Assembly: GCF_000616095.1 (NCBI RefSeq)
Contig: NZ_BAMS01000001.1
Coordinates: 930,001-994,000 of the forward strand
DNA: 64,000 bases
Source of the DNA: Sneathiella glossodoripedis JCM 23214
Lineage (GTDB): Bacteria > Pseudomonadota > Alphaproteobacteria > Sneathiellales > Sneathiellaceae
Direction: 5' to 3'
Part shown: piece by piece, positions 18,008 through 27,365 of the stretch
How positions within the stretch are numbered: the first letter of the stretch is position 1
Layout of the letters: each line of letters opens with the position of its first letter
The notes under the pieces: model-generated
Told to the model about the DNA's origin: nothing
Database searches by the model: none
What the model saw: only the letters and a program-made list of their open reading frames with translations
Program-made: the position numbers and the translations under genes

Positions 18008-19080
18008 TTATTTTCGCCCAAATAATCTTGTATTTGTGAAAGAGTATAGCTGTACATATCCTGCTTATCACGTAGAGCTTGATACCAGGTGACTGTCTTT
18101 TCCAAGGTCAATTGTGAATTCCATTTCGCCCTCCATCCTAGTGTTTTTCGTGCGAGGGAGGCATCGAGTGCAAGCGCAGATTTTTCTGCAAATTCGGGCC
18201 CTTCTTCAAGCTCCCAATCTGAATTGATGCCGAAACTGCGTTGGATACTGTTGGCAATGTTGCCAACGGTTAGTACTTCTTGGTTGTCCGGTCCAAAATT
18301 CAAGGCGCGTGGAATCTGTTTTTCGTCACTTGTAGCTAAAGCTTGCAGATAAGTTAAGTAGCCGGATATTGACTCGAGTACATGTTGCCAGGGGCGAGTT
18401 GCGTTTGGATATCTCAGTTTAACAACTTCACCTTTTTCAGCCGCTCTCCAGATATCGGGTATTAGGCGATCTTCGGAAAAATCACCGCCACCGATCACAT
18501 TTCCGGCGCGGGCTGTCGCAATTGGTATTTTGGAGCCAGTGAAGAAGCTTTTAGCGAAAGATGCTGTAGCAATTTCACATGCTGCTTTTGAAGATGAGTA
18601 AGGGTCATCACCACCGAGAGGATCATCTTCTGTAAAAGGTCGTCCATCTTCATTGTTTTGATAAACTTTGTCGCTTGTAACGACAAGAACAGCCTGCAGG
18701 CATGAAAGGTCCTTGACCGAATCCAGAATATTTAGAGTACCTATTACGTTTGTTTCATAGGTGTCTAGTGGAAAACGGTAAGATCGCCTTACTAAAGCTT
18801 GAGCTGCCATATGAAGTATTATTTGAGGTTTACATTCATGTATAATGTCGCCAACAGCCGTACGGTTGCGGATATCTGCAAAATATGACTTTTGCGGTAG
18901 CTTTTGCTTGAGCATATCATGAAGGGAGCGGGGGGGGTCTGGGGGAAGTGAAATCCCTGTCACATCTGCCCCTAGATGAGCTAGGTAAGTTGCTGCCCAC
19001 GCCCCTTTAAAGCCCGTATGGCCGGTAAGAAGTACTCGCTTTCCATACCAAAACTCTTTGTTGATTTGGTTTGCAGACAT
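18004..19080 (-). CDS. rfbG: CDP-glucose 4,6-dehydratase
   Basis: This NAD-dependent SDR converts CDP-glucose to CDP-4-keto-6-deoxyglucose. The NAD motif TGHTGFKG is near residue 20, LHMAAQALVRRSY near 85 is family-specific, and YSSSKAACE near 160 supplies the YxxxK. RPWQHVLESISGYL near 235 is the dehydratase signature. The ATG at 19080 overlaps the stop of rfbF as ATGA, which supports it over the upstream ATG at 19098. It is the second step of the pathway after RfbF. Confidence 0.93.
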   Translation of the reverse strand: MSANQINKEFWYGKRVLLTGHTGFKGAWAATYLAHLGADVTGISLPPDPPRSLHDMLKQKLPQKSYFADIRNRTAVGDIIHECKPQIILHMAAQALVRRSYRFPLDTYETNVIGTLNILDSVKDLSCLQAVLVVTSDKVYQNNEDGRPFTEDDPLGGDDPYSSSKAACEIATASFAKSFFTGSKIPIATARAGNVIGGGDFSEDRLIPDIWRAAEKGEVVKLRYPNATRPWQHVLESISGYLTYLQALATSDEKQIPRALNFGPDNQEVLTVGNIANSIQRSFGINSDWELEEGPEFAEKSALALDASLARKTLGWRAKWNSQLTLEKTVTWYQALRDKQDMYSYTLSQIQDYLGENK

Positions 19081-19853
19081 CAGTCCCAGACCCGCCATGG
19101 TGCCTTGCCACTAGACCAAAGATCTTCCAGGTAGTTTTTTTCTCGCAGCGTATCCATAGGTTGCCAAAAGCCGTGATGCTGATAGGCTGACAGTTGTCCG
19201 TCTCGCGCAAGACTAGTCAACGGATCTTGCTCCCAAGGCATTTCGTCACCGGAAATACGGTTAATAACTGAGGGTTCAAGCACAAAAAAGCCGCCATTTA
19301 TCAGAGCATTATCCCCGGCAGGCTTTTCGGTAAATTTGGTGACCGAGTTATTCTCAATAATTGTTGCACCGAAGCGCCCAGGTGGTGACACTGCGGTCAA
19401 AGTCGCTTCTCTTTTTTGCTCTTTGTGAAATGCAATCGAGGCTGTGATGTCTACGTCTGCGACACCATCTCCATATGTCATACAAAATGTTTCATTTGGG
19501 GTTAGGTGGTTGGCTGCTCTTTTGAGGCGACCACCGGTCATCGTGTCGGCACCTGTTTCAACCAATGTTACACGCCATGGCTCCGCTTTTTCATTATGGT
19601 AGGTTATTTCATTGTTGCCGAGATCAATGGTTACATCCGAACGGTGCAAAACATAGTTCGCGAAGTATTCTTTCACTACGTAGCTTCGATAGCCCAAACA
19701 GATTATAAAATCTGTAATGCCGTGGTGGGCATAGATTTTCATAATGTGCCATAGTATGGGCTTGCCCCCAATTTCAATCATCGGTTTTGGTCGAAGATGG
19801 GATTCTTCTGATATACGAGTTCCAAGCCCTCCCGCCAAAATGACAGCTTTCAC
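19080..19853 (-). CDS. rfbF: Glucose-1-phosphate cytidylyltransferase
   Basis: Nucleotidyltransferase that makes CDP-glucose from CTP and glucose-1-phosphate. The LAGGLGTR signature comes right at the N-terminus, with RPKPMIEIGGKPILWHIM near residue 24 and YGDGVADVD near 125. I chose the GTG at 19853, which gives the family start MKAVILAGG and has a GGAG site 6 bases upstream. The alternative TTG at 19880 adds nine residues and lacks a clear ribosome site. It heads the leftward CDP-sugar operon. Confidence 0.93.
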   Translation of the reverse strand: MKAVILAGGLGTRISEESHLRPKPMIEIGGKPILWHIMKIYAHHGITDFIICLGYRSYVVKEYFANYVLHRSDVTIDLGNNEITYHNEKAEPWRVTLVETGADTMTGGRLKRAANHLTPNETFCMTYGDGVADVDITASIAFHKEQKREATLTAVSPPGRFGATIIENNSVTKFTEKPAGDNALINGGFFVLEPSVINRISGDEMPWEQDPLTSLARDGQLSAYQHHGFWQPMDTLREKNYLEDLWSSGKAPWRVWD

Positions 19854-19949
19854 CTTTTGCTCCGTTGATTGTTTTCTCAATAGTTGCTTTGTTCTAATAC
19901 CTTTATTTCGAAAGGTCCATAATCTGTATGGATTATTTTCAACACCTCA

Positions 19950-21578
19950 TTACTGTTTTCGCCATTCCACATGGTAGAGATCAAATCGTCTGTCTTTTAG
20001 ATTTTGCACTGTTCCGGAGTTTCGGCTGATGGTGAGCTGATCAAGTCGCAGGTCTGCAAATATGATACTTTCGGTATTGGTATCGGCCAGTGCTGCAATG
20101 CCGTCACGTGCGAAGGGGAAATCGCAAGGTGTGAAAATGCCGCTTTCTGCGTAGTGCACGTCCATATTCTCAACGTCGGGTAAATTTCCCACAATTCCGG
20201 ATGTGACCACATAAATCTGATTTTCGATCGCGCGTGCCTGGCAGCAGTATTTGACCCTTAAGTGACCCTGACGCTCATCTGTGCAATAGGGGACAAACAG
20301 GATTTTTGCTCCCTGATCCGTAAGATGTCTTGCGGGTTCTGGAAATTCCGCATCGTAGCACACCAGAACACCGACAGGGCCACAATCTGTCTGGATGGTG
20401 TTCAGTCTGTCACCTCCTTTAATATTCCACCAGAAACTCTCGTTAGGGGTTGGGTGCAGTTTGGGCTGAGTATGGCATTGGCCGTCACGCAGAAAGATAT
20501 AGGCATGGTTTTCGATGGTGTCGTCATCAATACGGGTTGGATGTGATCCGCCGATAATATTGATGTTGTAGGAAACGGCCAGTTTCTGCATCAGGTTGAT
20601 GTAATCGTTCGTGTATTCCGTAATTTTTTCGATGGATTGCTGAGGAGAAAGGCGCTCAGGTTCAATCGAGACAAGCGGAATTGTCATAAGTTCAGGGAAG
20701 GTTACGAAATCCGCTTTGTAGTCGGCCGCAACATCGACAAAATATTCAACCTGTTTTGCAAAGTCTTCAAATGAAGAGACTTTACGAACTTGATATTGAA
20801 CAGTTGCGATGCGAACAGAGCTTTGGGTGCGTCCGCGCTGTTCCGGTGTACGGTTATCGTTTTCCTCGACCGCCGGGTTGTGCCAAAGCATGTGGGTCGC
20901 ATGGCCTTTTGAGGCTTTGTCAGAGGGAAGATAGTTTTGTAATACGCCCAGAGGTTCAAAGCCGTTGCGAATATGAAAATTGATGACACTATCTTTGATA
21001 TGCCCTTCAATTACCTGCTCCAGATATTCCTGAGGATCGGGGAACGCTTTTGCACGGCGGGCATAACCGGGCATGCGGCCACCAAATATAATGCCTTTGA
21101 GGTGGAAATCTGTACATAATTTTTTACGGGCATTATACAGTCTTTGGCCAATGCGCAAGCGCCGGTAATCCGGATCAACGCAGACTTCCATGCCATATAG
21201 ATATTCTCCGTTCGGGTCATGCCGGGATGCATAACCGTAACCGGTGATCTGGTCCCAGCTGTGTGATTGTAGCGCCAGGTGCCGGGAGATAATAAAGGTC
21301 GCGCAGTGACCGACAATGCGTCCATTGTATTCGGCGACAAATTGCCCTTCTGCGAAATTGGAAAGCTGGCCGGAGACCATTTTTTCCTGCAAGTTGAGGC
21401 CCGGTCCGTATATTTTTGCGCTTAGTGCGACAATGCCTGCAATATCGTTATGTTGAGCCTGGCGAACGATCAGTTTGATTTTGGCGCCTTTGGTGGTTTT
21501 TGGGGCAGTCATAGGTTTGTCTTTTTTCATGGAAGTTGGAATGCGTTGCCGGATTTCAGTGCAATCGGACAGGTACAT
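19950..21578 (-). CDS. GNAT acetyltransferase-carbon-nitrogen hydrolase fusion protein
   Basis: A 542-residue fusion. Residues about 35-215 form a GNAT N-acetyltransferase domain (VDPDYRRLRIGQRLY is the acetyl-CoA loop). Residues about 250-530 form a nitrilase-superfamily amidohydrolase with the Glu-Lys-Cys triad visible as FPELM, PKLHPTPNE and LVCYDAEFPE. The architecture is known in many bacteria but substrates are undefined. The start is uncertain: ATG 21578, or 21530 and 21512 inside, none with a strong ribosome site. It is divergent from the SOS operon, so the 156-base spacer holds promoters in both directions. Confidence 0.88.
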   Translation of the reverse strand: MYLSDCTEIRQRIPTSMKKDKPMTAPKTTKGAKIKLIVRQAQHNDIAGIVALSAKIYGPGLNLQEKMVSGQLSNFAEGQFVAEYNGRIVGHCATFIISRHLALQSHSWDQITGYGYASRHDPNGEYLYGMEVCVDPDYRRLRIGQRLYNARKKLCTDFHLKGIIFGGRMPGYARRAKAFPDPQEYLEQVIEGHIKDSVINFHIRNGFEPLGVLQNYLPSDKASKGHATHMLWHNPAVEENDNRTPEQRGRTQSSVRIATVQYQVRKVSSFEDFAKQVEYFVDVAADYKADFVTFPELMTIPLVSIEPERLSPQQSIEKITEYTNDYINLMQKLAVSYNINIIGGSHPTRIDDDTIENHAYIFLRDGQCHTQPKLHPTPNESFWWNIKGGDRLNTIQTDCGPVGVLVCYDAEFPEPARHLTDQGAKILFVPYCTDERQGHLRVKYCCQARAIENQIYVVTSGIVGNLPDVENMDVHYAESGIFTPCDFPFARDGIAALADTNTESIIFADLRLDQLTISRNSGTVQNLKDRRFDLYHVEWRKQ

Positions 21579-21662
21579 TTAGTGTACCAGTTTTTTCCAA
21601 TATTCTAAAAATATTAGCTTGTCTATTTGATAATGAATGCTTGCACTAAATAATAAATTTTA

Positions 21663-21691
21663 TTGAATGTTCTCTTTTTGTTCTATATAAT
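21663..21691 (+). promoter_or_regulatory. SOS promoter with LexA box for imuA-imuB-dnaE2
   Basis: A GTTC-N7-GTTC LexA site, the alphaproteobacterial SOS box, occupies 21669-21683. It lies inside the 17-bp spacer between a -35 TTGAAT (21663-21668) and a perfect -10 TATAAT (21686-21691). The imuA start codon follows 43 bases later. LexA bound here would block RNA polymerase directly. Confidence 0.88.
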
Positions 21692-21734
21692 GAGGCGTTC
21701 CCTATAATCTGGTGAACAGGATTCTCAAGTTACA

Positions 21735-22646
21735 ATGTCGGGCACTAAAGAGCAGGTACTTGCGCGGCTTAAGCAACAGATACATGACCTTGGGCATCAT
21801 GTGGCGTTGCCTGAAGGTGATACATCTGACTGGCAGCGGCCAAACAGTTTAACGCTAAGGCAGGGTTTCTTTGGGATACCCCAAATGGATAAATGTCTGC
21901 CAGATGGGCAATTGACAGATGGGGCTGTACATGAGTTTGTGCCTGCCAGTCATTCTGATTTTCCTGCGGCTCTCGGGTACGCATTATGCTGTCTGCAACG
22001 CTTGCAGAGACGAAATGTAAAAGAGCGCCCTGTTTTATGGTGCAGCTCAACGCATCGAGGGGATTATCCGGGTAACCTGCATCCACATGGCCTCATGTGT
22101 CTGGGGCTTAACCCCGCCAATTTTTTGCATATTCGGGTCTCTAGTGAGAAAGAGTTTTTGTGGGTTTTAGAAGAAAGTTTGGCATCAGAAGCCTGTCCAT
22201 TGGTGATTGGGGCCTATATCGGGGCTGAAAAAAACTATGATTTTACAGTCAGTCGCCGACTTGCGCTACGGGCGTCACGTGTAGGCAGTACTTTGCTGAT
22301 AATCAGGAATTACAGGGCGGTTGAGGGCGAAGAGCGGAGCAGTGTGACAGCGGCGTTAACGCGCTGGTCGGTTCAGGGTGCGCCCAGTGCGCCGGAGTTT
22401 TTTAAAAATGCACATATACCCGCGATGGGCAAGCCGCGCTGGCAAGTGAAATTGACACGATGCAGGGGAGGGCGAACAGGGCAGTGGCAGTTGGAGTGGC
22501 AGCATGAGACGCATTCTTTCAATTTGGTTTCCTCGCTGGTCAATCGAGCGGCGGTTCATAAACCGACAAGATCCCCCTTTGCAGCAACAGCAAATGTCAC
22601 AATACGGGACCAGGCCGGGGCATCCCGCAAAATACGTCGGGGATAG
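21735..22646 (+). CDS. imuA: ImuA (SulA/RecA-like SOS mutagenesis protein)
   Basis: ImuA is a RecA-fold accessory factor that works with ImuB and DnaE2 in SOS-induced translesion synthesis. The 303-residue product shows the family core (DGAVHEF near residue 73, VLWCSSTHRGDYPGNLHPHGL near 110-130) and the C-terminal LTRCRGGRTGQW. Its last 142 bases overlap imuB in another frame. The C-terminal NLVSSLVNRA matches tails of other alphaproteobacterial ImuA proteins, so the overlap looks natural rather than a frameshift. It is the first gene of the LexA-controlled operon. Confidence 0.9.
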   Translation: MSGTKEQVLARLKQQIHDLGHHVALPEGDTSDWQRPNSLTLRQGFFGIPQMDKCLPDGQLTDGAVHEFVPASHSDFPAALGYALCCLQRLQRRNVKERPVLWCSSTHRGDYPGNLHPHGLMCLGLNPANFLHIRVSSEKEFLWVLEESLASEACPLVIGAYIGAEKNYDFTVSRRLALRASRVGSTLLIIRNYRAVEGEERSSVTAALTRWSVQGAPSAPEFFKNAHIPAMGKPRWQVKLTRCRGGRTGQWQLEWQHETHSFNLVSSLVNRAAVHKPTRSPFAATANVTIRDQAGASRKIRRG

Positions 22647-24117
22647 ATCCCCCTTCGCACTGATAGCAAATGGGGGGAGAGGTATTCGTATTGTGGCGAC
22701 CAATCTTCTTGCCGAAAAGGAGGGCGTTTTTATAGGGCAGGCTCTGGCTGATGCACGGGCGCTGTGCCCAACACTTGAAACTGCAAAAGCGACACCGGAG
22801 TTGGACCATATATCACTTGAGCGATTGGCATTTTGGTGCATGCGCTATAGTCCGTTGGTGCGGGTTCAGGCTCCTGATGGAATAGCGCTGGACATTACCG
22901 GTTGTGCCCATCTGTTCGGAGGTGAGCCGGACATGATGCAGGAGTTGTCCTCTCGGCTTAATCGATTTGGTTTGACTGTGAGGATTGGGCTTGCAGATAC
23001 AATTGGCGGTGCATGGGCAGCAGCACGTTTTGGGGAGGATCAATTAAACAGAGTGCGCCCCGGTGAAATGGGAGACTTTCTCGCCCCTCTGACAATAGCC
23101 GCTCTGGATTTGCCAGCAAATATTCAGGAGCAGTTGGAGCAGTTGGGGTTGCACCGGATTGGACAATTGATTGAAACACCTTCAGCACCGTTAATGGCAC
23201 GATTTGGGTGCTCATTACCTGAGAGGCTGGATCGGGCTTTGGGACGAGCGGCTGATGTTTTTGAGCCTCTTGTATTGCCGACAGAGTATCACGCTGAATG
23301 TTCCTTGATGGAGCCTGTGACATATGTGGAAGGAGTGCAGACATGCTTGCAGAAACTTGGAGGGCATCTGCAGCACCTTCTTAAGTCGGAATACAAGGGT
23401 GCGCGTGCATTCGAGCTCAGGCTGTTTCGTGTAGATGGGCATGTGCAGAGGCTGGCTGCAGCCAGTCGGACTTTGTGTGATGACGCAGAATATATACAGT
23501 TGCTGTTTAAAGAGGCTTTAGTCCGCTTACAGACAGATGTGGATTTAGGGTATGGGATTGATTTTATATCCTTGTCAGCATTTTTTGTTGAAGAAAGAGC
23601 CTCTGAGCAGCGGGGGTGGGGGGATGAGACGCATGCCAAAGACCAAACGGTGGCAATAAATCGATTGCTTGATCGTTTTGGCAACCGGCTGGGGTTTGAG
23701 CAAATTACCCGCAGTATTCCAGAAGATAGCCATATCCCCGAGCGGAGCCATCGTGAGGTGCCTGTTCATATTGATACAGGTAAAACCTCTTTTTGGATGG
23801 GAAAGAAATCAATCTCACAGGAACGACCCTTGTTACTGTTTCGTCCGCCTGAACCAGTTTCAGTCCTGGCCGAAGTGCCGGATGGTCCCCCTGTGCGTTT
23901 TGAGTGGCGAAGACGGTTGCATCATATCACGCGAGCGGAGGGGCCAGAAAGAATAGCACCTGAATGGTGGCGGTTGGAGGGGCGAACTTCACAGCAGACC
24001 CGGGATTATTATCGTGTGGAAGACAGACGGGGGCATCGGTTCTGGTTATACCGAGACGGGTTGTATGAGCGTGAAAATGATAAACCGTGCTGGTTTGTTC
24101 AGGGAGTGTTTTCATGA
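22504..24117 (+). CDS. imuB: ImuB (Y-family polymerase-like SOS protein)
   Basis: A 537-residue Y-family DNA polymerase homologue that, by family knowledge, is catalytically dead and bridges DnaE2 to the sliding clamp. Typical ImuB traits are the N-terminal MRRILSIWFPRW, DITGCAHLFGGEP near residue 127 (where active Y-family enzymes carry acidic metal ligands), GLADTIGGAWAAARF near 163 and the C-terminal HRFWLYRDGLYER close to the end. It starts inside imuA and its stop overlaps the dnaE2 start as ATGA, so all three proteins are translationally linked. Confidence 0.93.
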   Translation: MRRILSIWFPRWSIERRFINRQDPPLQQQQMSQYGTRPGHPAKYVGDRSPFALIANGGRGIRIVATNLLAEKEGVFIGQALADARALCPTLETAKATPELDHISLERLAFWCMRYSPLVRVQAPDGIALDITGCAHLFGGEPDMMQELSSRLNRFGLTVRIGLADTIGGAWAAARFGEDQLNRVRPGEMGDFLAPLTIAALDLPANIQEQLEQLGLHRIGQLIETPSAPLMARFGCSLPERLDRALGRAADVFEPLVLPTEYHAECSLMEPVTYVEGVQTCLQKLGGHLQHLLKSEYKGARAFELRLFRVDGHVQRLAAASRTLCDDAEYIQLLFKEALVRLQTDVDLGYGIDFISLSAFFVEERASEQRGWGDETHAKDQTVAINRLLDRFGNRLGFEQITRSIPEDSHIPERSHREVPVHIDTGKTSFWMGKKSISQERPLLLFRPPEPVSVLAEVPDGPPVRFEWRRRLHHITRAEGPERIAPEWWRLEGRTSQQTRDYYRVEDRRGHRFWLYRDGLYERENDKPCWFVQGVFS

Positions 24118-27100
24118 GGCAACCACGGTCGGGGTCATATGCGGAATTGGCAGTTTGTAGCAATTTCAGCTTCCTGCGCGGTGCTTCCCATCCCGATGAG
24201 CTGGTAGTGACAGGAGCTGCGTTGGGGTTAGATGCTATTGCAATTGCGGACCGGAATACCTTGGCAGGTGTCGTGCGGGCGCATAAGACAGCTAAAAAAT
24301 TAGGAATTCGGCTGGTTGTCGGTGTTCGACTGGTTCTTCAGGAGGGGGTCGAAATACTGTGTTTTCCAACCAGCAAAGTTGCTTATAGCCGATTGACGCG
24401 GTTACTTAGCCGCGGCAATCAGCGGGCAAAAAAAGGCGAATGTCATCTATATTTTGAGGATCTCGATGAATTCGCCAACGGGCAGATTTTTATTGCTATG
24501 CCGCCAACCGAACTGACAGATGAATTTAGAAAGAATGTAAACCGTCTGGCATCTGCATATCCCGAACAAAGTTATCTGGCACTGGTACAGCATTTTGGAG
24601 TATCCGATGCAAGAGTGCTAGAGCGCCTCGCAACACTGGCAGCTGAGCATGCAATTCCGACCGTGGTATGCAATGATGTCTTGTATCACATTCCAAACCG
24701 CCGTCCCTTGCAGGACGTGATCACATGTATTCGTGAGCATGTCCCAATTGATCAAGCAGGTTTGCGCCTTGAAGCAAATGCAGAGCGGCATTTGAAGAGT
24801 CCTGCGGAAATGTACCGATTATTTCCAGGCTTTAGCGAAAGTGTCGCGCGAAGCATGGAAATAGTTGAAAAATGCCGGTTCTCTTTGGATGAACTTGCAT
24901 ATCAGTATCCTGATGAACCATCTGGAAATAGTAAAACCCCGCAGGAGGAACTGGAGAGGCTGACATGGCTTGGGGCTGCTGAGCGATACCCAAGTGGTAT
25001 CCCACAAAAAGTCAGGCAAACGCTCGAGCATGAGTTGGGGCTTATTGGGTCATTAAGGTACGCCCCCTACTTTCTGACTGTGTATGATATTGTGCGTTTC
25101 GCGCGATCACTTGACCCTCCCATTCTTTGTCAGGGGCGTGGATCGGCTGCGAATTCAGCCGTGTGTTATTGTTTGGGTATAACGTCCGTTAATCCTTCAG
25201 AAGTTAATCTGTTGTTCGAACGTTTTATATCCGCAGAGCGTGGGGAACCCCCGGATATTGATGTGGATTTTGAACATGAGCGCCGAGAAGAAGTCATCCA
25301 GTATATTTATAATAAATATGGCCGGCATCGAGCTGGACTGGCGGCAACTGTTGTAACTTACAGAACCAAAAGCGCAATTCGAGAAGTAGGCAAGGTCATG
25401 GGCTTGTCCGAAGATCTTATAAAAGCGCTTTCCAGTAGTGTGTGGGGCCAAAGTTCGACGGGCCTTTCATGGGAAGAGGCTGCGCAGCTCGGAATTGGAC
25501 CAGCAGATAGAAATATTCGTTATGTACTGAAACTGGCGAAAGAACTGATTGGATTTCCACGTCACCTTTCCCAGCATGTAGGTGGCTTTGTCATTACGCG
25601 TGATCCGTTGATTGAGCTTTCACCAATATCCAATGCAGCGATGCAGAACAGAACTATCGTTGAATGGGATAAGGATGACCTGGATGCTCTGGGCATTTTG
25701 AAAATTGATGTTTTGTCTCTTGGCATGCTGACCTGCATCCGCAAGGCATTCGATTTGCTAAAAACGCATTATAATGTGGATATGGATCTGGCCGGTGTTC
25801 CTAGGGACGATCCGCAGACATATGAAATGATCCAAAAGGCGGATACTGTTGGCGTGTTTCAGATTGAAAGTCGCGCGCAGATGTCCATGTTGCCTCGCCT
25901 GAGGCCAGCAGATTTTTACGATCTGGTTATTCAGATAGCCATTGTTCGTCCAGGACCAATTCAGGGTGATATGGTCCATCCATATTTACGCCGTCGTCAA
26001 GGACTGGAGGAGGTGGAGTATCCATCGGAGGAGTTGGCGGGCGTTTTGAAAAAAACATTGGGCGTGCCTCTGTTTCAGGAGCAGGCAATGCAAATCGCCA
26101 TGGTTGCGGCTGGTTTTACGGCTGAAGAGGCTGATCAGTTGCGCCGAGCAATGGCGACGTTCAAACGCACAGGAGATATTGGGAATTTCAAGATTAGATT
26201 TATTGAAGGGATGATTGCACGCAAATACACTGCAGAGTTTGCAGAACAGTGTTTTCGGCAAATTGAAGGTTTTAGTGATTATGGCTTTCCCGAAAGCCAT
26301 TCGGCCAGTTTCGCCTTGCTGGCCTATGCGTCAGCTTGGCTCAAATGCCATTACCCGGATATTTTTGCGGCAGCCATTCTGAATTCCCAACCGATGGGTT
26401 TTTATTCAGCAGCCAGTTTGGTTCGTGATTTTAGAGAACATGGTGGCACTGTTTTACCGGCGGATATCAATTTTAGTCAGTGGGACTACGTATTGGAGAA
26501 AAACCGGGATTGTACTGGCCGATATGCATTGCGATTAGGGTTGCGGCAGGTCAGAGGCGTTAAGGTTGATATGATCGAAAAATTGATTCAACGACGCGGT
26601 GAGGGCTATGACAGTGTGCGCGATTTATATTTTCGCTCCGGTATGGATATGCGCACCTTGGAATGTTTGGCGCAAGCGGATGCATTCCGATCGATTGGAT
26701 TGGATCGCCGAGGAGCCCTTTGGGCTGTTAAGGGGCTTTCCGGAGTGGGAGGGCGCCGCGGAGCGCTGGAGGATTTACCGTTATTTGCATCCGTTGCTAA
26801 GGAAGGACGTAACTTGCAGCGCGAAGCTGAAGTTCGGCTGCCAGCAATGCCGCTTGGTCAGCATGTAATCGAGGATTATGCAAGTTTGCGTCTGTCGTTG
26901 AAGGCACATCCTGTTTCTTTTTTGCGAGAGCAACTTTGGCGGCGGCATATCATTTTCGCAAGAGAATTGAAAACACGGCCTACAGGAGAAAAGGTTCAGG
27001 TTGCGGGGCTTATACTGGCGCGGCAACGCCCGGGCACAGCCGCCGGAGTTATTTTTATGACACTGGAAGATGAAACAGACACGGTTAATGTGATTGTGTG

Positions 27101-27356
27101 GCCAAAGGTTTTTGAAAAATATCGACGCGCTGTATTGGGGGGGCGTCTGGTCCGTGTGTATGGAGAGTTACAGGTTGAGCAGAATGTTATCCATCTGATC
27201 GCTAGAGAGATAGAGGATCTCAGTGATCAGCTGTCGCTTCTGATGGAAGAGGATACAAGGCCAACCCGTATTTATCATAAAGAAATTGAGAAACCAAATT
27301 TATGGCAACATCCACGAACAACCTCTGTTATGCCAAAAGGGCGTAATTTCCACTAA
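24114..27356 (+). CDS. dnaE2: Error-prone DNA polymerase DnaE2
   Basis: C-family polymerase of 1080 residues that carries out translesion synthesis in the ImuA-ImuB-DnaE2 mutasome. It has an N-terminal PHP domain (YAELAVCSNFSFLRGASHP), the palm with GRGSAANSAVCYCLGIT and PDIDVDFEHERR (catalytic aspartates) near residues 345-390, the SQHVGGFV finger region, and a C-terminal OB fold near 970-1040. The ATG at 24114 overlaps the imuB stop by 4 bases. It converges on the EamA gene with a 9-base gap and no visible terminator. Confidence 0.95.
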   Translation: MRQPRSGSYAELAVCSNFSFLRGASHPDELVVTGAALGLDAIAIADRNTLAGVVRAHKTAKKLGIRLVVGVRLVLQEGVEILCFPTSKVAYSRLTRLLSRGNQRAKKGECHLYFEDLDEFANGQIFIAMPPTELTDEFRKNVNRLASAYPEQSYLALVQHFGVSDARVLERLATLAAEHAIPTVVCNDVLYHIPNRRPLQDVITCIREHVPIDQAGLRLEANAERHLKSPAEMYRLFPGFSESVARSMEIVEKCRFSLDELAYQYPDEPSGNSKTPQEELERLTWLGAAERYPSGIPQKVRQTLEHELGLIGSLRYAPYFLTVYDIVRFARSLDPPILCQGRGSAANSAVCYCLGITSVNPSEVNLLFERFISAERGEPPDIDVDFEHERREEVIQYIYNKYGRHRAGLAATVVTYRTKSAIREVGKVMGLSEDLIKALSSSVWGQSSTGLSWEEAAQLGIGPADRNIRYVLKLAKELIGFPRHLSQHVGGFVITRDPLIELSPISNAAMQNRTIVEWDKDDLDALGILKIDVLSLGMLTCIRKAFDLLKTHYNVDMDLAGVPRDDPQTYEMIQKADTVGVFQIESRAQMSMLPRLRPADFYDLVIQIAIVRPGPIQGDMVHPYLRRRQGLEEVEYPSEELAGVLKKTLGVPLFQEQAMQIAMVAAGFTAEEADQLRRAMATFKRTGDIGNFKIRFIEGMIARKYTAEFAEQCFRQIEGFSDYGFPESHSASFALLAYASAWLKCHYPDIFAAAILNSQPMGFYSAASLVRDFREHGGTVLPADINFSQWDYVLEKNRDCTGRYALRLGLRQVRGVKVDMIEKLIQRRGEGYDSVRDLYFRSGMDMRTLECLAQADAFRSIGLDRRGALWAVKGLSGVGGRRGALEDLPLFASVAKEGRNLQREAEVRLPAMPLGQHVIEDYASLRLSLKAHPVSFLREQLWRRHIIFARELKTRPTGEKVQVAGLILARQRPGTAAGVIFMTLEDETDTVNVIVWPKVFEKYRRAVLGGRLVRVYGELQVEQNVIHLIAREIEDLSDQLSLLMEEDTRPTRIYHKEIEKPNLWQHPRTTSVMPKGRNFH

Positions 27357-27365
27357 TTGTATGAA

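Noticed and set aside
22504-22646. The long imuA/imuB overlap as another frameshift
   Set aside because: The ImuA tail in its own frame resembles tails of related ImuA proteins, and ImuB starts with its usual MRRILS-type N-terminus, so no repair is needed.
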